Shown in pieces: positions 51,733 through 59,775 of a stretch of 64,000 nucleotides of DNA; position 1 is the first letter of the stretch; each line of letters begins with the position of its first letter. The notes beneath the pieces are model-generated. The model did no database searches. It saw only the letters and a program-made list of their open reading frames with translations, and was not told the DNA's origin. Source of the DNA: Asanoa ferruginea (lineage in GTDB: Bacteria; Actinomycetota; Actinomycetes; Mycobacteriales; Micromonosporaceae); NCBI RefSeq assembly GCF_003387075.1, contig NZ_QUMQ01000001.1, forward strand, positions 6,448,001 to 6,512,000, written 5' to 3'. The translations under genes and the position numbers were made by a program.

Positions 51733-52511
51733 TCAATGTCTGGGTCTGCTCCCGACAACGAGCAGCGCGTGCCCGAGCACCTTCGGATGCCGCAGCGGGA
51801 ACGGCAGCGGCAGGGCGTCGGCCAGCCCGCCGAACTCCTCGATCGTGCCGCCCGCCCCTTCGATCGCCTCCCGGACGCCGTCCGGCGACGGGTAGTGGCC
51901 CGGGTCGCCGAACAGGTCGAGGAAGGCGAACCGCCCACCCGGGCCGACCACCCGCAGCGCCGCGACCAGCGCGCCGGTGGCGCTCTCCAGGTCGCCGACC
52001 TCGTGGAACGTCAGGCAGCTCACGACCACGTCGAAGCTGCCGTCGACGGCGGCCGCGCTCTGCTGGTGGAACGCCGTCCGGTCGGCGACCCCCTCGATCC
52101 GGGCGTTCTCCGCGCACTGCCGCTGCGAGTATTCCCAGTCGCGTCCCCACGAGTCGACGCCGGTCACGAAGCTGTCCGGCGCCGCCTTGGCGAGCTTGAC
52201 GACCAGGCTGCCGCTGCCGCATCCGATGTCGAGCATCCGGGCGCCCGCCGGGACTGGCTGGGCCTTGGTGACGATGAGGTCGTGGATCCGGCGCTGGAGG
52301 TCGTCGCCGCGTGGCGCGAAGCGGTAGACGGTGAGCGCCAGGACCGTCGTGATGTAGCGAAGATCGCGAGCGGTGCGAGGAACAGCAGGAACCACGGCGA
52401 CCACAGGGCCAGCAGGCTCCCGGCGAGACAGACGGCGGTCACCGCCGCGAACCCGACCAGCCGCCCGGTGCGGATCCAGGTGCCGTAGCGCGGGGTGCCG
52501 CCGCCGGGCAT
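51733..52511 (-). pseudogene. SAM-dependent methyltransferase with a frameshift
   Basis: The N-terminal part starts at ATG 52511 (MPGGGTPRYGTWIRTGRLVG) with two hydrophobic helices, then loses frame near 52350-52370, after LLFLAPLAIFA. Another frame carries on with YITTVLALTVYRFA and a complete class I methyltransferase domain: ARMLDIGCGSGSLVVKLA, GVDSWGRDWEYS and VVVSCLTFHEVGD, ending at 51733. The two halves fit the normal order of this membrane-anchored family, and a one-base loss restores it. It may be a broken gene, a sequencing error, or restarted translation from a GTG near 52394. Confidence 0.75.
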
Positions 52512-52514
52512 CGG

Positions 52515-55277
52515 TCAGCCCAGCCGGGCCAGTTCGGCCCGGGCCCGGTCGGCAAGGTGCTCGTCGCCCAGCTCGCCGGCGATCGTCAACGCCTCCTCGA
52601 GCGGCTTTCCGGCCTCGGCCCGCCGCCCGGCCATGATCAGCGTCGTGCCGATCTCGACCAGCGTGCGCGCCTCGTAGTGCCGGTTGCCCGCACCCCGGCG
52701 CAGGGCCAACGCCTCGGCGAAGGCCTCCAGCGCCGGGTCGAGCGTCCCCGTGCTGCGGTGCGTCTCGCCGATGCCGTGCTGGATCGCCGCCTCGAGCCGC
52801 CGGTCGTTGGCGTCGCGGGCCAGCCGCAGCCCGCGGCGCAGGTGGTGCAGGCTCTGCTCGGGTTGCCCGACCCGGGCGTAGAGGTGGCCGAGGTTGTTGA
52901 GCGCCAGGATCGCGCCGAGCGTGTGCGCGTTGGCGACGTGCACGGCGTGAGCCTGCTCGCACGCGACGATCGCCTCGTCGAACCGGCCCAGTTCGCCGAG
53001 GGCCGCGGCGAGGTTGTTGTAGGCGTGCCCGACCCCGCGCTGGTCGCCGGCCGCCGCCATCAGCCGCAACGCCTCGCGCAGCTCGCCGAGGGCGTCTTCG
53101 TAGCGGCGTGCGGCGATGAGCGCGACACCGAGCCCGCTGTGCATCAGCCCCTCGACCACCGGGTCGGCGCCGCGCCGGGCCGCCTCCAGCCCGAGCCGGT
53201 GGATCGCGATCCGGCTGTCGGCGTAGCCCCGGGACTCGAAGTAGCCGCTGGTCAGGTAGGCGAGCTGGCAGACGGTGCGGTGGTGGCCGTGGCGCAGCGC
53301 GAACCCCGCGACCGGCACCAGGTTGTCGCGCTCGCCGTCGAGGAAGGCGAGCACCTCGTCGGGGTCGGTGCCGAACGGCAGCTCGCGCGGCGGCTGCCGG
53401 GGCGTCGCGACCACCCGGTCGCGGGCCGGGTCGAGGACGCGGTTCGCGGCGGATGCGACGGCCAGATACCAGTCGAGCAGGCGGCCGACGGCGTCGTCCC
53501 GCGCGGCGCCTTCCTCGTCGCGCTCCGCGCGCTCGACCGCGTAGAGCCGCATCAGGTCGTGGAACCGGTAGCGGCCGACCGCGACCTCGCTGAGCAGGTG
53601 CGCCGCGGCCAACTCGTCGATGCCGCGCCGGCCGCGCCCGTGCGTGTCGCCGGTGACGGCGGCGGCCAACCAGGACGAGACGTTGCCGCTCGGATGCAGC
53701 CCGAGCAGCCGGAACATCCGCGCCGCCGGGTCGCTGAGGACCTCGTAGGCGCTCGCGAACACCGTCCGGACGCTGTGCGTGTCGCCGTCGACCGACAGCG
53801 CGTCGAGGCGGCCCTCGTCGGACAGGTCGGCCACGAGTTCGGCCATCGGCTGGCGCGGGCGGCCGGACAGCCGCGCCGCGGCGACCCGCAGCGCGATCGG
53901 GATCCGCCCGCACAGCTCGGCGAGCCGGGCCGTCGCCTCCGGCTCGGCGGCCACCCGCGCGCGGCCCAGGACCCGCGCCAGCAGGGTGTGCGCGTCATCA
54001 GGCCCGAGGGCGTCGAGCTCGACATGCCGAACCACGTGGTACGCCGAGACGGCGGCCAGCCGGTGCCTGCTGGTGACCAGCACCCGGCTGTTGGCCGAGT
54101 TGGGCACCAGCGGCAGCACATGGTCGGCCGTGCCGGCGTTGTCGAGCACGACCAGCGTGCGCCGCCCGTGGATCAGCGACCGGTAGACGGCCGTCCGCTG
54201 CTCGGCCGAGGCCGGCAGCCGGTCCCGCGGCAGGCCGAGGGCGTCGAGCACGTGCGCCAGCACCTCGCCCGGGGTCAGCGCCGTCTCCGGGTCGTGCCCG
54301 CGCAGGTCGACGAACACGATGCCGTCCGGGAACCGCGCGGCGACCTCGTGCGCCCAGCGCACCACCAGCGCGGTCTTGCCGATGCCGGCGGAACCGCGGA
54401 CGACCATGACCTGGGTCTCCGGGCTCGGCTCGGCCAGCCACCGGGACAACGCGCCCAGCTCGTCGACCCGGCCGGCGAAATGCCCGACCCGGGCGGGGAG
54501 TTGGGTGGCGACGGTGCGGTCCGGCACCGCCAGGTCGCCGCGCAGGATCGCCGCGTGCAGCTCCCGGACCCGCGACCCGGGATCGACACCGAACTCGTCG
54601 GCCAGATGCGCGCTCAGCCGGCGATAGCGGTCGAGCGCGTCGACGTGGCGTCCACAGTGGAAGAGGGCGAGCATGAGCAGCCCGACCAGCCGTTCGCGGG
54701 TCGGGTGGGCGGCCGCGAGTCGTTCCAGCTCGGGCACCGCCTCGGCGTGGCGGTCGAGGTGGAGCCGCGCGTCCCACAGGTCTTCGGTGGCGGCGAGCCG
54801 GATCTCGGTGAGCCGGTCGGCCTCGGCGCGGCCCCACCCGTCGGGCGCGCCGTCGGCGAGCGCATCGCCGCGCCACCAGGCCAGGCCCTCGTCGAGCAGG
54901 GCCGCGGCCCGGTCCGGCGAGCCGCCGTCGAGGCACGCCCGGGCCTCCCTGACGGCGTCTTCGAACCGGTGCGCGTCGACCTGGTCGCGGGGAAGGCCGA
55001 GCAGATAGCCGGGGTCACGGGTGAGCAGCACGCCGGGCAGCCCGCAGGCCTCCAGAGCCTGTCGGACCCGGGAGACGTGGCTGTGCAGGGTCCGCACGGC
55101 CGTCCTGGGTGGATCATCGCCCCAGAGCGCGTCGACCAGGCGGGCGCACGGGACGACCGTGCCGGCGTTGAGCGCGAGCAGCGCCAGCAGCGTCCGTTGC
55201 CGCGCGCCGACCAGCGTGGCCGGGCCGCCGGGCCCGACGACGCCGACCGGGCCGAGCACCCGCACGCGCACCGACAC
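52515..55277 (-). CDS. SARP/AfsR-type regulator (HTH-BTAD-NB-ARC-TPR), 920 aa
   Basis: Domains in order: winged helix (VRVLGPVGVVG, then RTLLALLALNAG), BTAD to about residue 245, an NB-ARC ATPase with P-loop GSAGIGKTALVV and RVLVTSRHRLAAVSAYHVV, and C-terminal TPR repeats from about 630 (EALRLMAAAGDQRGVGHAYN). Such proteins activate secondary-metabolism or differentiation operons in actinobacteria. GTG 55277. The stop is 3 bp before the frameshifted methyltransferase, possibly the same transcript. No biosynthetic cluster adjoins it, so the target is unknown. Confidence 0.93.
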   Translation of the reverse strand: MSVRVRVLGPVGVVGPGGPATLVGARQRTLLALLALNAGTVVPCARLVDALWGDDPPRTAVRTLHSHVSRVRQALEACGLPGVLLTRDPGYLLGLPRDQVDAHRFEDAVREARACLDGGSPDRAAALLDEGLAWWRGDALADGAPDGWGRAEADRLTEIRLAATEDLWDARLHLDRHAEAVPELERLAAAHPTRERLVGLLMLALFHCGRHVDALDRYRRLSAHLADEFGVDPGSRVRELHAAILRGDLAVPDRTVATQLPARVGHFAGRVDELGALSRWLAEPSPETQVMVVRGSAGIGKTALVVRWAHEVAARFPDGIVFVDLRGHDPETALTPGEVLAHVLDALGLPRDRLPASAEQRTAVYRSLIHGRRTLVVLDNAGTADHVLPLVPNSANSRVLVTSRHRLAAVSAYHVVRHVELDALGPDDAHTLLARVLGRARVAAEPEATARLAELCGRIPIALRVAAARLSGRPRQPMAELVADLSDEGRLDALSVDGDTHSVRTVFASAYEVLSDPAARMFRLLGLHPSGNVSSWLAAAVTGDTHGRGRRGIDELAAAHLLSEVAVGRYRFHDLMRLYAVERAERDEEGAARDDAVGRLLDWYLAVASAANRVLDPARDRVVATPRQPPRELPFGTDPDEVLAFLDGERDNLVPVAGFALRHGHHRTVCQLAYLTSGYFESRGYADSRIAIHRLGLEAARRGADPVVEGLMHSGLGVALIAARRYEDALGELREALRLMAAAGDQRGVGHAYNNLAAALGELGRFDEAIVACEQAHAVHVANAHTLGAILALNNLGHLYARVGQPEQSLHHLRRGLRLARDANDRRLEAAIQHGIGETHRSTGTLDPALEAFAEALALRRGAGNRHYEARTLVEIGTTLIMAGRRAEAGKPLEEALTIAGELGDEHLADRARAELARLG

Positions 55278-55362
55278 CGCGCACCACCTGCCCTTCCGCG
55301 GTCAGTTGCCGGGCCACAACAGTTGCACAACGTCGGCGCATCCTGACCACAACTGCATGCGA

Positions 55363-55398
55363 ATAGACACATGTCCGCGCGTCTATGTCGGTTATGAT
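55363..55398 (+). promoter_or_regulatory. Promoter region with TATGAT and ATAGAC-N12-GTCTAT dyad
   Basis: TATGAT (55393-55398) ends 6 bp before the GTG of the next gene, implying transcription starts at or beside the start codon (leaderless mRNA). Just upstream is an inverted repeat ATAGAC (55363-55368) and GTCTAT (55381-55386), a possible regulator site shared with the divergent SARP gene. Confidence 0.55.
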
Positions 55399-55404
55399 CG
55401 TGCG

Positions 55405-55926
55405 GTGTCAGGCAGGCGGGTCGTCGCGGGCCTGGCCCTTTCTTTCGCCCTGGCCGGGTGCCTGGCCGGTGTGGTCGGCGGGATCGCCGGTTGGTTCGGC
55501 TCGTGGTGGTGGGCGATCGCTGTCGTCGCCGGCGCGTTCGTCGTCGCCTGGTTCGCGGCCCGCGCGGCCGCGGGTGCGACCGTCCACGAGATCCGGGCGC
55601 TGCTGACCGAGTTCCTGGCCGCCGCCACCAGCGGCGACCACGAGGCCGCGCACCGACGGATCTACCATGGATCCGCGGCGCGGCTGCTGCCCGGTGATTT
55701 CTCCGTGGGCCTGGCGGGCCTCGACATAGTCCGCCTCCAGATCACCCGCAATCTCAACCGCGGCAGCGACGTGCGCAACGTGGCCAAGGTGGGTGTCCGG
55801 CTGCGGCTGGCCGACGGAGACAGCGCCGACTATCTCTTCCTGCTCGTGCGGGAAGGCCGCACCTGGACGGTCGACCAGTGGCTGCTCGACGGCGAGTTCG
55901 ACATGGTCGACTATTCGCCCGAATAG
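55405..55926 (+). CDS. Small membrane protein with extracytoplasmic NTF2-like domain, 173 aa
   Basis: Two hydrophobic helices near residues 5-50 (ALSFALAGCLAGVVGG and WWWAIAVVAGAFVVAW) are followed by a domain of about 120 residues ending DQWLLDGEFDMVDYSPE, rather like NTF2-type folds. The GTG at 55405 follows a TATGAT box at leaderless spacing. In-frame upstream codons cross the promoter and are rejected. Function unknown. Convergent with the Hsp70-like gene, 13 bp between stops. Confidence 0.72.
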   Translation: MSGRRVVAGLALSFALAGCLAGVVGGIAGWFGSWWWAIAVVAGAFVVAWFAARAAAGATVHEIRALLTEFLAAATSGDHEAAHRRIYHGSAARLLPGDFSVGLAGLDIVRLQITRNLNRGSDVRNVAKVGVRLRLADGDSADYLFLLVREGRTWTVDQWLLDGEFDMVDYSPE

Positions 55927-55939
55927 CGGCTCCGCCTGG

Positions 55940-57742
55940 TCACAGTTTGGGCCGCGGCGCCGGGGTGGGGGAGACCCGCTTGTATTCGCGCCGCGAGCCG
56001 TCGTCGTCCTGCACGGTCAGGACGGTGGTGGTGCAGAAGTATTCCTCCGGTGAGGTCGTGGCCGCGAACGCCACGTTGTTGCGCACACTTCCGTCGACCT
56101 TGGTGACGATACGGCCCTTCGTCCTGGCGTTCTGGAAGAAGGCGCGCCCTCTTGACGTGCCGGTCTGCGGGAACGCGGGATCGCCCTGGGAGCGATAGCC
56201 CCAGACGGTGAACCCGTTGAAGACCTGCTGGTAGGTGCGGCCGCCCTTCTTCCCCTGCCGCACCACGCCATCGCGCAGGTCTTCCCACACCGTGCCCTTG
56301 CCGTCGTAGTGGCGCATCAGCTTGGTGCCGACCAGGTTGACCGTGACGTCGACGCCGCCGATCGTCGCCGGACCCTCCCATAGGGTGGCCTGCCATGCGC
56401 CGATCAGGCATTGGTCGATGAGGGGGTTGTATGCCTTCGGACTTGGCGTCGGTGTCGGCGTCGCGCTCGCCGAGGGCGTGGTGGTCGACGGTGTCGTCGA
56501 ACCCACGAGCGACCGCGGATCGGCTGGGTTGTCGGGGTTGTCCGGCCGCAGCGCCAGGGCCACCGCGCCCGCGATGGTGATGGTCGCGACGCCGGCGGCC
56601 AGCACCGCGGCCCGGCGGGAGAACCGTCGACCGCGCGGCGCGGCACCGGCCGGCAACACCCGGGTCGGTGGTGTGCCGTCGCTCGCGCCGGGCCCGGCAG
56701 CACCCTCGGCCACCGCGAGTTCGGGCTGCTCGACCGTGGTCGGGGTGACGCCGAACGCCTGGTGCAGCAGAGTGGCCACGAGGGGGTAGCGGCTCGCGCC
56801 GCCCACCAGGTAGACGCCGGCCAGGTCGGCCGCCGGGATCCGGGCCGTGGCGAGGGCCGCCCGGCTGGCGGCGACGGTGCGGTCGAGCAGCGGCCGGGCG
56901 AGGCTGTCGAGTTGCTCGCGGCCCAGTGGCGCGTCGTCTTCGAGAAGCGGCACCTCGATCTTCGTCGCGGTACGGCGCGACAGCGTCTCCTTGGCGTTGC
57001 GCACCGCGTCCCAGAGTTGCCGGCTGGCCCGCCGGTCGGCGTCGGTCGCCGGTGAGGTCAGCCGCTGCCAGGCATCGGGATCGCGGGAGCCGTAGGTCGC
57101 ACCCAAGTGGGCCACGATCGTCGCGTCGAGGTCGAGGCCGCCCGCGTTGACGATGCCTTCCTCGGCCAGCACGCTGAACCCGTCGGCGGTGCGGCGCACG
57201 ACGGAGGCGTCGAACGTGCCGGCGCCGAGGTCGTAGACGAGGGCACACGACCCGACGGCGAGCGGGGCCACTGTGACGAACGAGGCCGCGGCGGCGACGG
57301 GCTCGGCGACCAGCTCACACGACGCCATGACGGTGGTCGCCGCCGCCAGCAACGTCTCCCGGCGATGCGCGCCCCAGGCGGCCGGGCAGCCGAGCACCAT
57401 CCTGGTCGGTGGCGTCCCGGCCGACCGGGTCGCCTCGTCGACGACCCGGCGCAGCACGGCCACGATCAGGTCGGCGACCGGGTATTCCGTCCCCGACAGC
57501 AACACCGTGCCGTCGTCGATCCGCTGCTTGGGATGGAACTCCGCGCCGGCCGGGTGGAAGGTGGCGGCCTGGATGGCATCGCGCCCGACCAGCAGGGTGC
57601 TGCCGTCGACGCAGACCGCCGACGGGAGCAGCGGCGACCCGTCGAACAGCACGGAGCGGGTGCGCCCGTCGGCGAAAACCAGGCTGGCGGCGGTGTTGGA
57701 CGTGCCGAAATCGACGCCCAGAACGACGTCCCCCGATCGCAT
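55940..57742 (-). CDS. Hsp70-like ATPase with membrane anchor and C-terminal sensor-like domain, 600 aa
   Basis: An actin-fold ATPase domain opens VVLGVDFGTSNTAASLVFAD (phosphate 1 loop), continues ALVYDLGAGTFDASVVR and has VYLVGGASRYPLVATLL (adenosine loop). Instead of a substrate-binding domain there is a basic stretch, one helix (AVLAAGVATITIAGAVALAL, about 390-410), a Thr/Ser/Pro-rich linker, and a folded C-terminal domain of about 150 residues (CLIGAWQATLWEGPATIGGV) outside the membrane. Start ATG 57742 (MRSGDVVLG). A transmembrane Hsp70-like signalling protein; function unknown. Confidence 0.85.
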   Translation of the reverse strand: MRSGDVVLGVDFGTSNTAASLVFADGRTRSVLFDGSPLLPSAVCVDGSTLLVGRDAIQAATFHPAGAEFHPKQRIDDGTVLLSGTEYPVADLIVAVLRRVVDEATRSAGTPPTRMVLGCPAAWGAHRRETLLAAATTVMASCELVAEPVAAAASFVTVAPLAVGSCALVYDLGAGTFDASVVRRTADGFSVLAEEGIVNAGGLDLDATIVAHLGATYGSRDPDAWQRLTSPATDADRRASRQLWDAVRNAKETLSRRTATKIEVPLLEDDAPLGREQLDSLARPLLDRTVAASRAALATARIPAADLAGVYLVGGASRYPLVATLLHQAFGVTPTTVEQPELAVAEGAAGPGASDGTPPTRVLPAGAAPRGRRFSRRAAVLAAGVATITIAGAVALALRPDNPDNPADPRSLVGSTTPSTTTPSASATPTPTPSPKAYNPLIDQCLIGAWQATLWEGPATIGGVDVTVNLVGTKLMRHYDGKGTVWEDLRDGVVRQGKKGGRTYQQVFNGFTVWGYRSQGDPAFPQTGTSRGRAFFQNARTKGRIVTKVDGSVRNNVAFAATTSPEEYFCTTTVLTVQDDDGSRREYKRVSPTPAPRPKL

Positions 57743-57894
57743 GGACCTAACCGTATCTCTGTGGGCGGGTTCGACCCTCATCGCTCCCTTGTGGAACAGG
57801 CGACCCGGGCGGCCGGCTGGCTGGCCGATCGCAGGCCAGGCCGGCTAGGGTTGTCGGGTTCGCCGCCGCAGTGACTTTCCCTGGGGGTGAGCCG

Positions 57895-58518
57895 GTGGCA
57901 CGGATTTCGCTGGCTGGCGCGACCGACGAGGTCGCCGCTCGAGACCGGGCATTTGCCGATCTCGTGGCCAAGGTAGGCCCGATCCGCTATCTGCCGCGGT
58001 TTCCGGACGGACCGTTCGGCATGCTGGTCCGCTCGATCATCTCGCAGCAGATCTCCGCGGCCGCGGCGCAGGCCATCATCGGCCGCACGGCCGCGACGGT
58101 CGGCGGATCGTTCACGGCGCAGGGCATCGCCGCGGCGTCCGACGACGACCTTCGAACGGCCGGGCTGTCCCGCAACAAGGTGGCCTCGCTGCGCGACCTG
58201 TCGGCCAAGGTCCTAAACGGCACCGTCGACGTCAACCCATCGACGCGGCTGAGCGACGAAGAGGTCGTGCGCCGGCTGACCCAGGTGCGTGGCATCGGCC
58301 GCTGGAGCGCGGAGATGTATCTGATGCACTGCCTGCGCCGGCTCGATGTCTGGCCGGTCGGCGACCTCGACGTCCGGGAGGGCTACGCGCTCGCGTGGGA
58401 CGTCGACCCGGCGCCGACGGCCAGGGAACTCGACCCGCTCGGTGAGCCGTTCCGGCCCTACCGGTCGGTGGTCGCCCGCTACTGCCAGGAGGCGGTTTTC
58501 CTGGACCGCGCCCCATAG
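57895..58518 (+). CDS. DNA-3-methyladenine glycosylase-like HhH-GPD protein, 207 aa
   Basis: All-helical HhH-GPD fold; the helix-hairpin-helix LTQVRGIGRWSAEMYLMHCL is followed by the catalytic Asp in WPVGDLDVREGYAL. Such enzymes remove alkylated purines in base-excision repair. The GTG at 57895 is preceded by GGGGGTGA; a GTG at 57871 is an alternative giving 8 more residues. Divergent from the Hsp70-like gene across a 152-bp gap containing an imperfect GGCCAGCC-type inverted repeat. Confidence 0.88.
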   Translation: MARISLAGATDEVAARDRAFADLVAKVGPIRYLPRFPDGPFGMLVRSIISQQISAAAAQAIIGRTAATVGGSFTAQGIAAASDDDLRTAGLSRNKVASLRDLSAKVLNGTVDVNPSTRLSDEEVVRRLTQVRGIGRWSAEMYLMHCLRRLDVWPVGDLDVREGYALAWDVDPAPTARELDPLGEPFRPYRSVVARYCQEAVFLDRAP

Positions 58519-58583
58519 GCCCCACCCGTCCCAAAGCGGGCACGTAGCACGGTTCTGTCCGTAAAGCCCCCTTTAATGAAGCA

Positions 58584-58650
58584 TTCCGATCAATCGGAAC
58601 AGAACGCCCAAATGGGTTTAATCTCGGTCATGGCTCGACCTCCGTCGAGC
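58584..58650. promoter_or_regulatory. TTCCGAT-CA-ATCGGAA palindrome and leader hairpin before the sortase pair
   Basis: A 16-bp palindrome at 58584-58599 in an AT-richer stretch, then a perfect hairpin GCTCGAC-CTCC-GTCGAGC (58633-58650) 37 bp before the start of the surface-protein gene. The first looks like an operator; the second may shape the 5' leader. Nothing matches a riboswitch I know. Confidence 0.5.
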
Positions 58651-58686
58651 GGGGAGTGCTTCGGGGCAAGGAAAGGGACACGAGTC

Positions 58687-59112
58687 ATGTCGAAGAAGTT
58701 CCTGGGCAAGGTCATCGCTGGCGCCGCGTTGGGCGGCGCGATGCTGTTCATCGCGCCGGGCGTCGCACTGGCAGACGGTGCCCCCAGCGGTGACTGGTCG
58801 CACGCACAGGACGACAAGGGCGCCTCGCACTGTGCGCCCAGTTGGGGAGAGGACGCCAAGAAGGACGGCGCCCCCTGGAGTGAGGACAAGAAGGACGAGA
58901 AGGGCGAGAAGCCCGAACTGGCCAAGCCGGAGGCCGCCAAGGCGGCACCCGACGGCGAGTGCGAGGCGCCCAAGGGTTGGGTCGACGGTGGTGACGCGGG
59001 TTCGAGCGTCGACGGCACGCTGGCGACTGCGGGCGGCACCCTGCTGGGCGCGGCTGCCCTCGGTGGGATCGTTCTCATGCGCCGTCGCCGGACCGATGGC
59101 TCTCTGGCCTAG
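58687..59112 (+). CDS. Small surface protein with sortase-like C-terminal signal, 141 aa
   Basis: Signal peptide SKKFLGKVIAGAALGGAMLF ending near A-L-A-D. Mature part of about 80 residues is very charged (Asp/Glu/Lys/Pro-rich, with two Cys). The C-terminus has LATAG, a hydrophobic helix (GTLLGAAALGGIVLM) and RRRR, the layout of a sortase sorting signal, although LATAG differs from the usual LAxTG. The next gene, overlapping by 17 bp, is a class F sortase. It is likely its anchored partner. Confidence 0.82.
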   Translation: MSKKFLGKVIAGAALGGAMLFIAPGVALADGAPSGDWSHAQDDKGASHCAPSWGEDAKKDGAPWSEDKKDEKGEKPELAKPEAAKAAPDGECEAPKGWVDGGDAGSSVDGTLATAGGTLLGAAALGGIVLMRRRRTDGSLA

Positions 59113-59770
59113 GGTTTCGGCGGGGCAAGCTGGCGGCCGCCACGGAACTCCGTGGCGCGCCGCCGGCGTCGCTCTCGTCGCCGTCACCGCGATGAGCGGG
59201 GTGGGCCTGGTGCGCGCCTCGGTCAAGGAAACACCGCCACCGCCGCAGCCGGCCGTCGAGGCCGCACCCGATCCCGAACCCACCTCGGCGCCGAGCGCCG
59301 TCGTGCCCAAACACCTGCCACGGTCGGCACCCACGGACATCACGATCAGCCCGATCGGCGTACGCGCGAAAATCATGAATCTTGGTGTCAACGCCGACAA
59401 GACGTTGCAGGTGCCGCCGCTGAACAAGGCGACCCTCGCCGGCTGGTATTCACTGGGGCCGTCGCCGGGCGAGATCGGCAACGCGGTCATCGTCGGGCAC
59501 GTCTCGACGGCCGAACTCGGGCCGACCGTGTTCTTCAAGCTCGGTTCGCTGCGCAAGAAGGACGTCATCACGATCAAACGCAAAGACGGCACCAACGCCC
59601 AGTTCCGGGTCGACGGCGTCAAGGCCTACCCGAAGAAGACCTTCCCGACCGATCTGGTGTACGGACCGAACAGCAGACCGGGCCTACGGCTGGTGACCTG
59701 TGGCGGCAAGTTCGACGAGAAGGCACACAGCTACGTCGACAACGTCGTCGTCTTCGCGACCGGCATCTGA
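59096..59770 (+). CDS. Class F sortase, 224 aa
   Basis: N-terminal membrane anchor (WRAAGVALVAVTAMSGVGLV), Pro/Glu/Ala-rich linker, then the sortase barrel: catalytic His in AVIVGHVST, Cys in LRLVTCGG, and the Arg in the late strand region expected for transpeptidation. It cleaves a surface protein at its sorting motif and joins it to cell wall. ATG 59096 overlaps the end of the small surface-protein gene, so the two are coupled. Stop is 5 bp from the convergent LtrA gene. Confidence 0.92.
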   Translation: MALWPRVSAGQAGGRHGTPWRAAGVALVAVTAMSGVGLVRASVKETPPPPQPAVEAAPDPEPTSAPSAVVPKHLPRSAPTDITISPIGVRAKIMNLGVNADKTLQVPPLNKATLAGWYSLGPSPGEIGNAVIVGHVSTAELGPTVFFKLGSLRKKDVITIKRKDGTNAQFRVDGVKAYPKKTFPTDLVYGPNSRPGLRLVTCGGKFDEKAHSYVDNVVVFATGI

Positions 59771-59775
59771 TCCAC

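Noticed and set aside
52557-55346. 929-codon open frame on the plus strand opposite the SARP gene
   Set aside because: Low-complexity shadow of a well-supported SARP regulator; no motif, no ribosome site.
57790-57850. Terminator hairpin from the GGCCGG/CCGGCC-rich stretch
   Set aside because: It lies between divergent genes, where no terminator is needed, and the pairing is imperfect; probably chance at this GC content.
58600-58690. c-di-AMP (ydaO) riboswitch before the surface protein
   Set aside because: Only a short hairpin and G-runs are visible; the conserved ydaO core could not be found.
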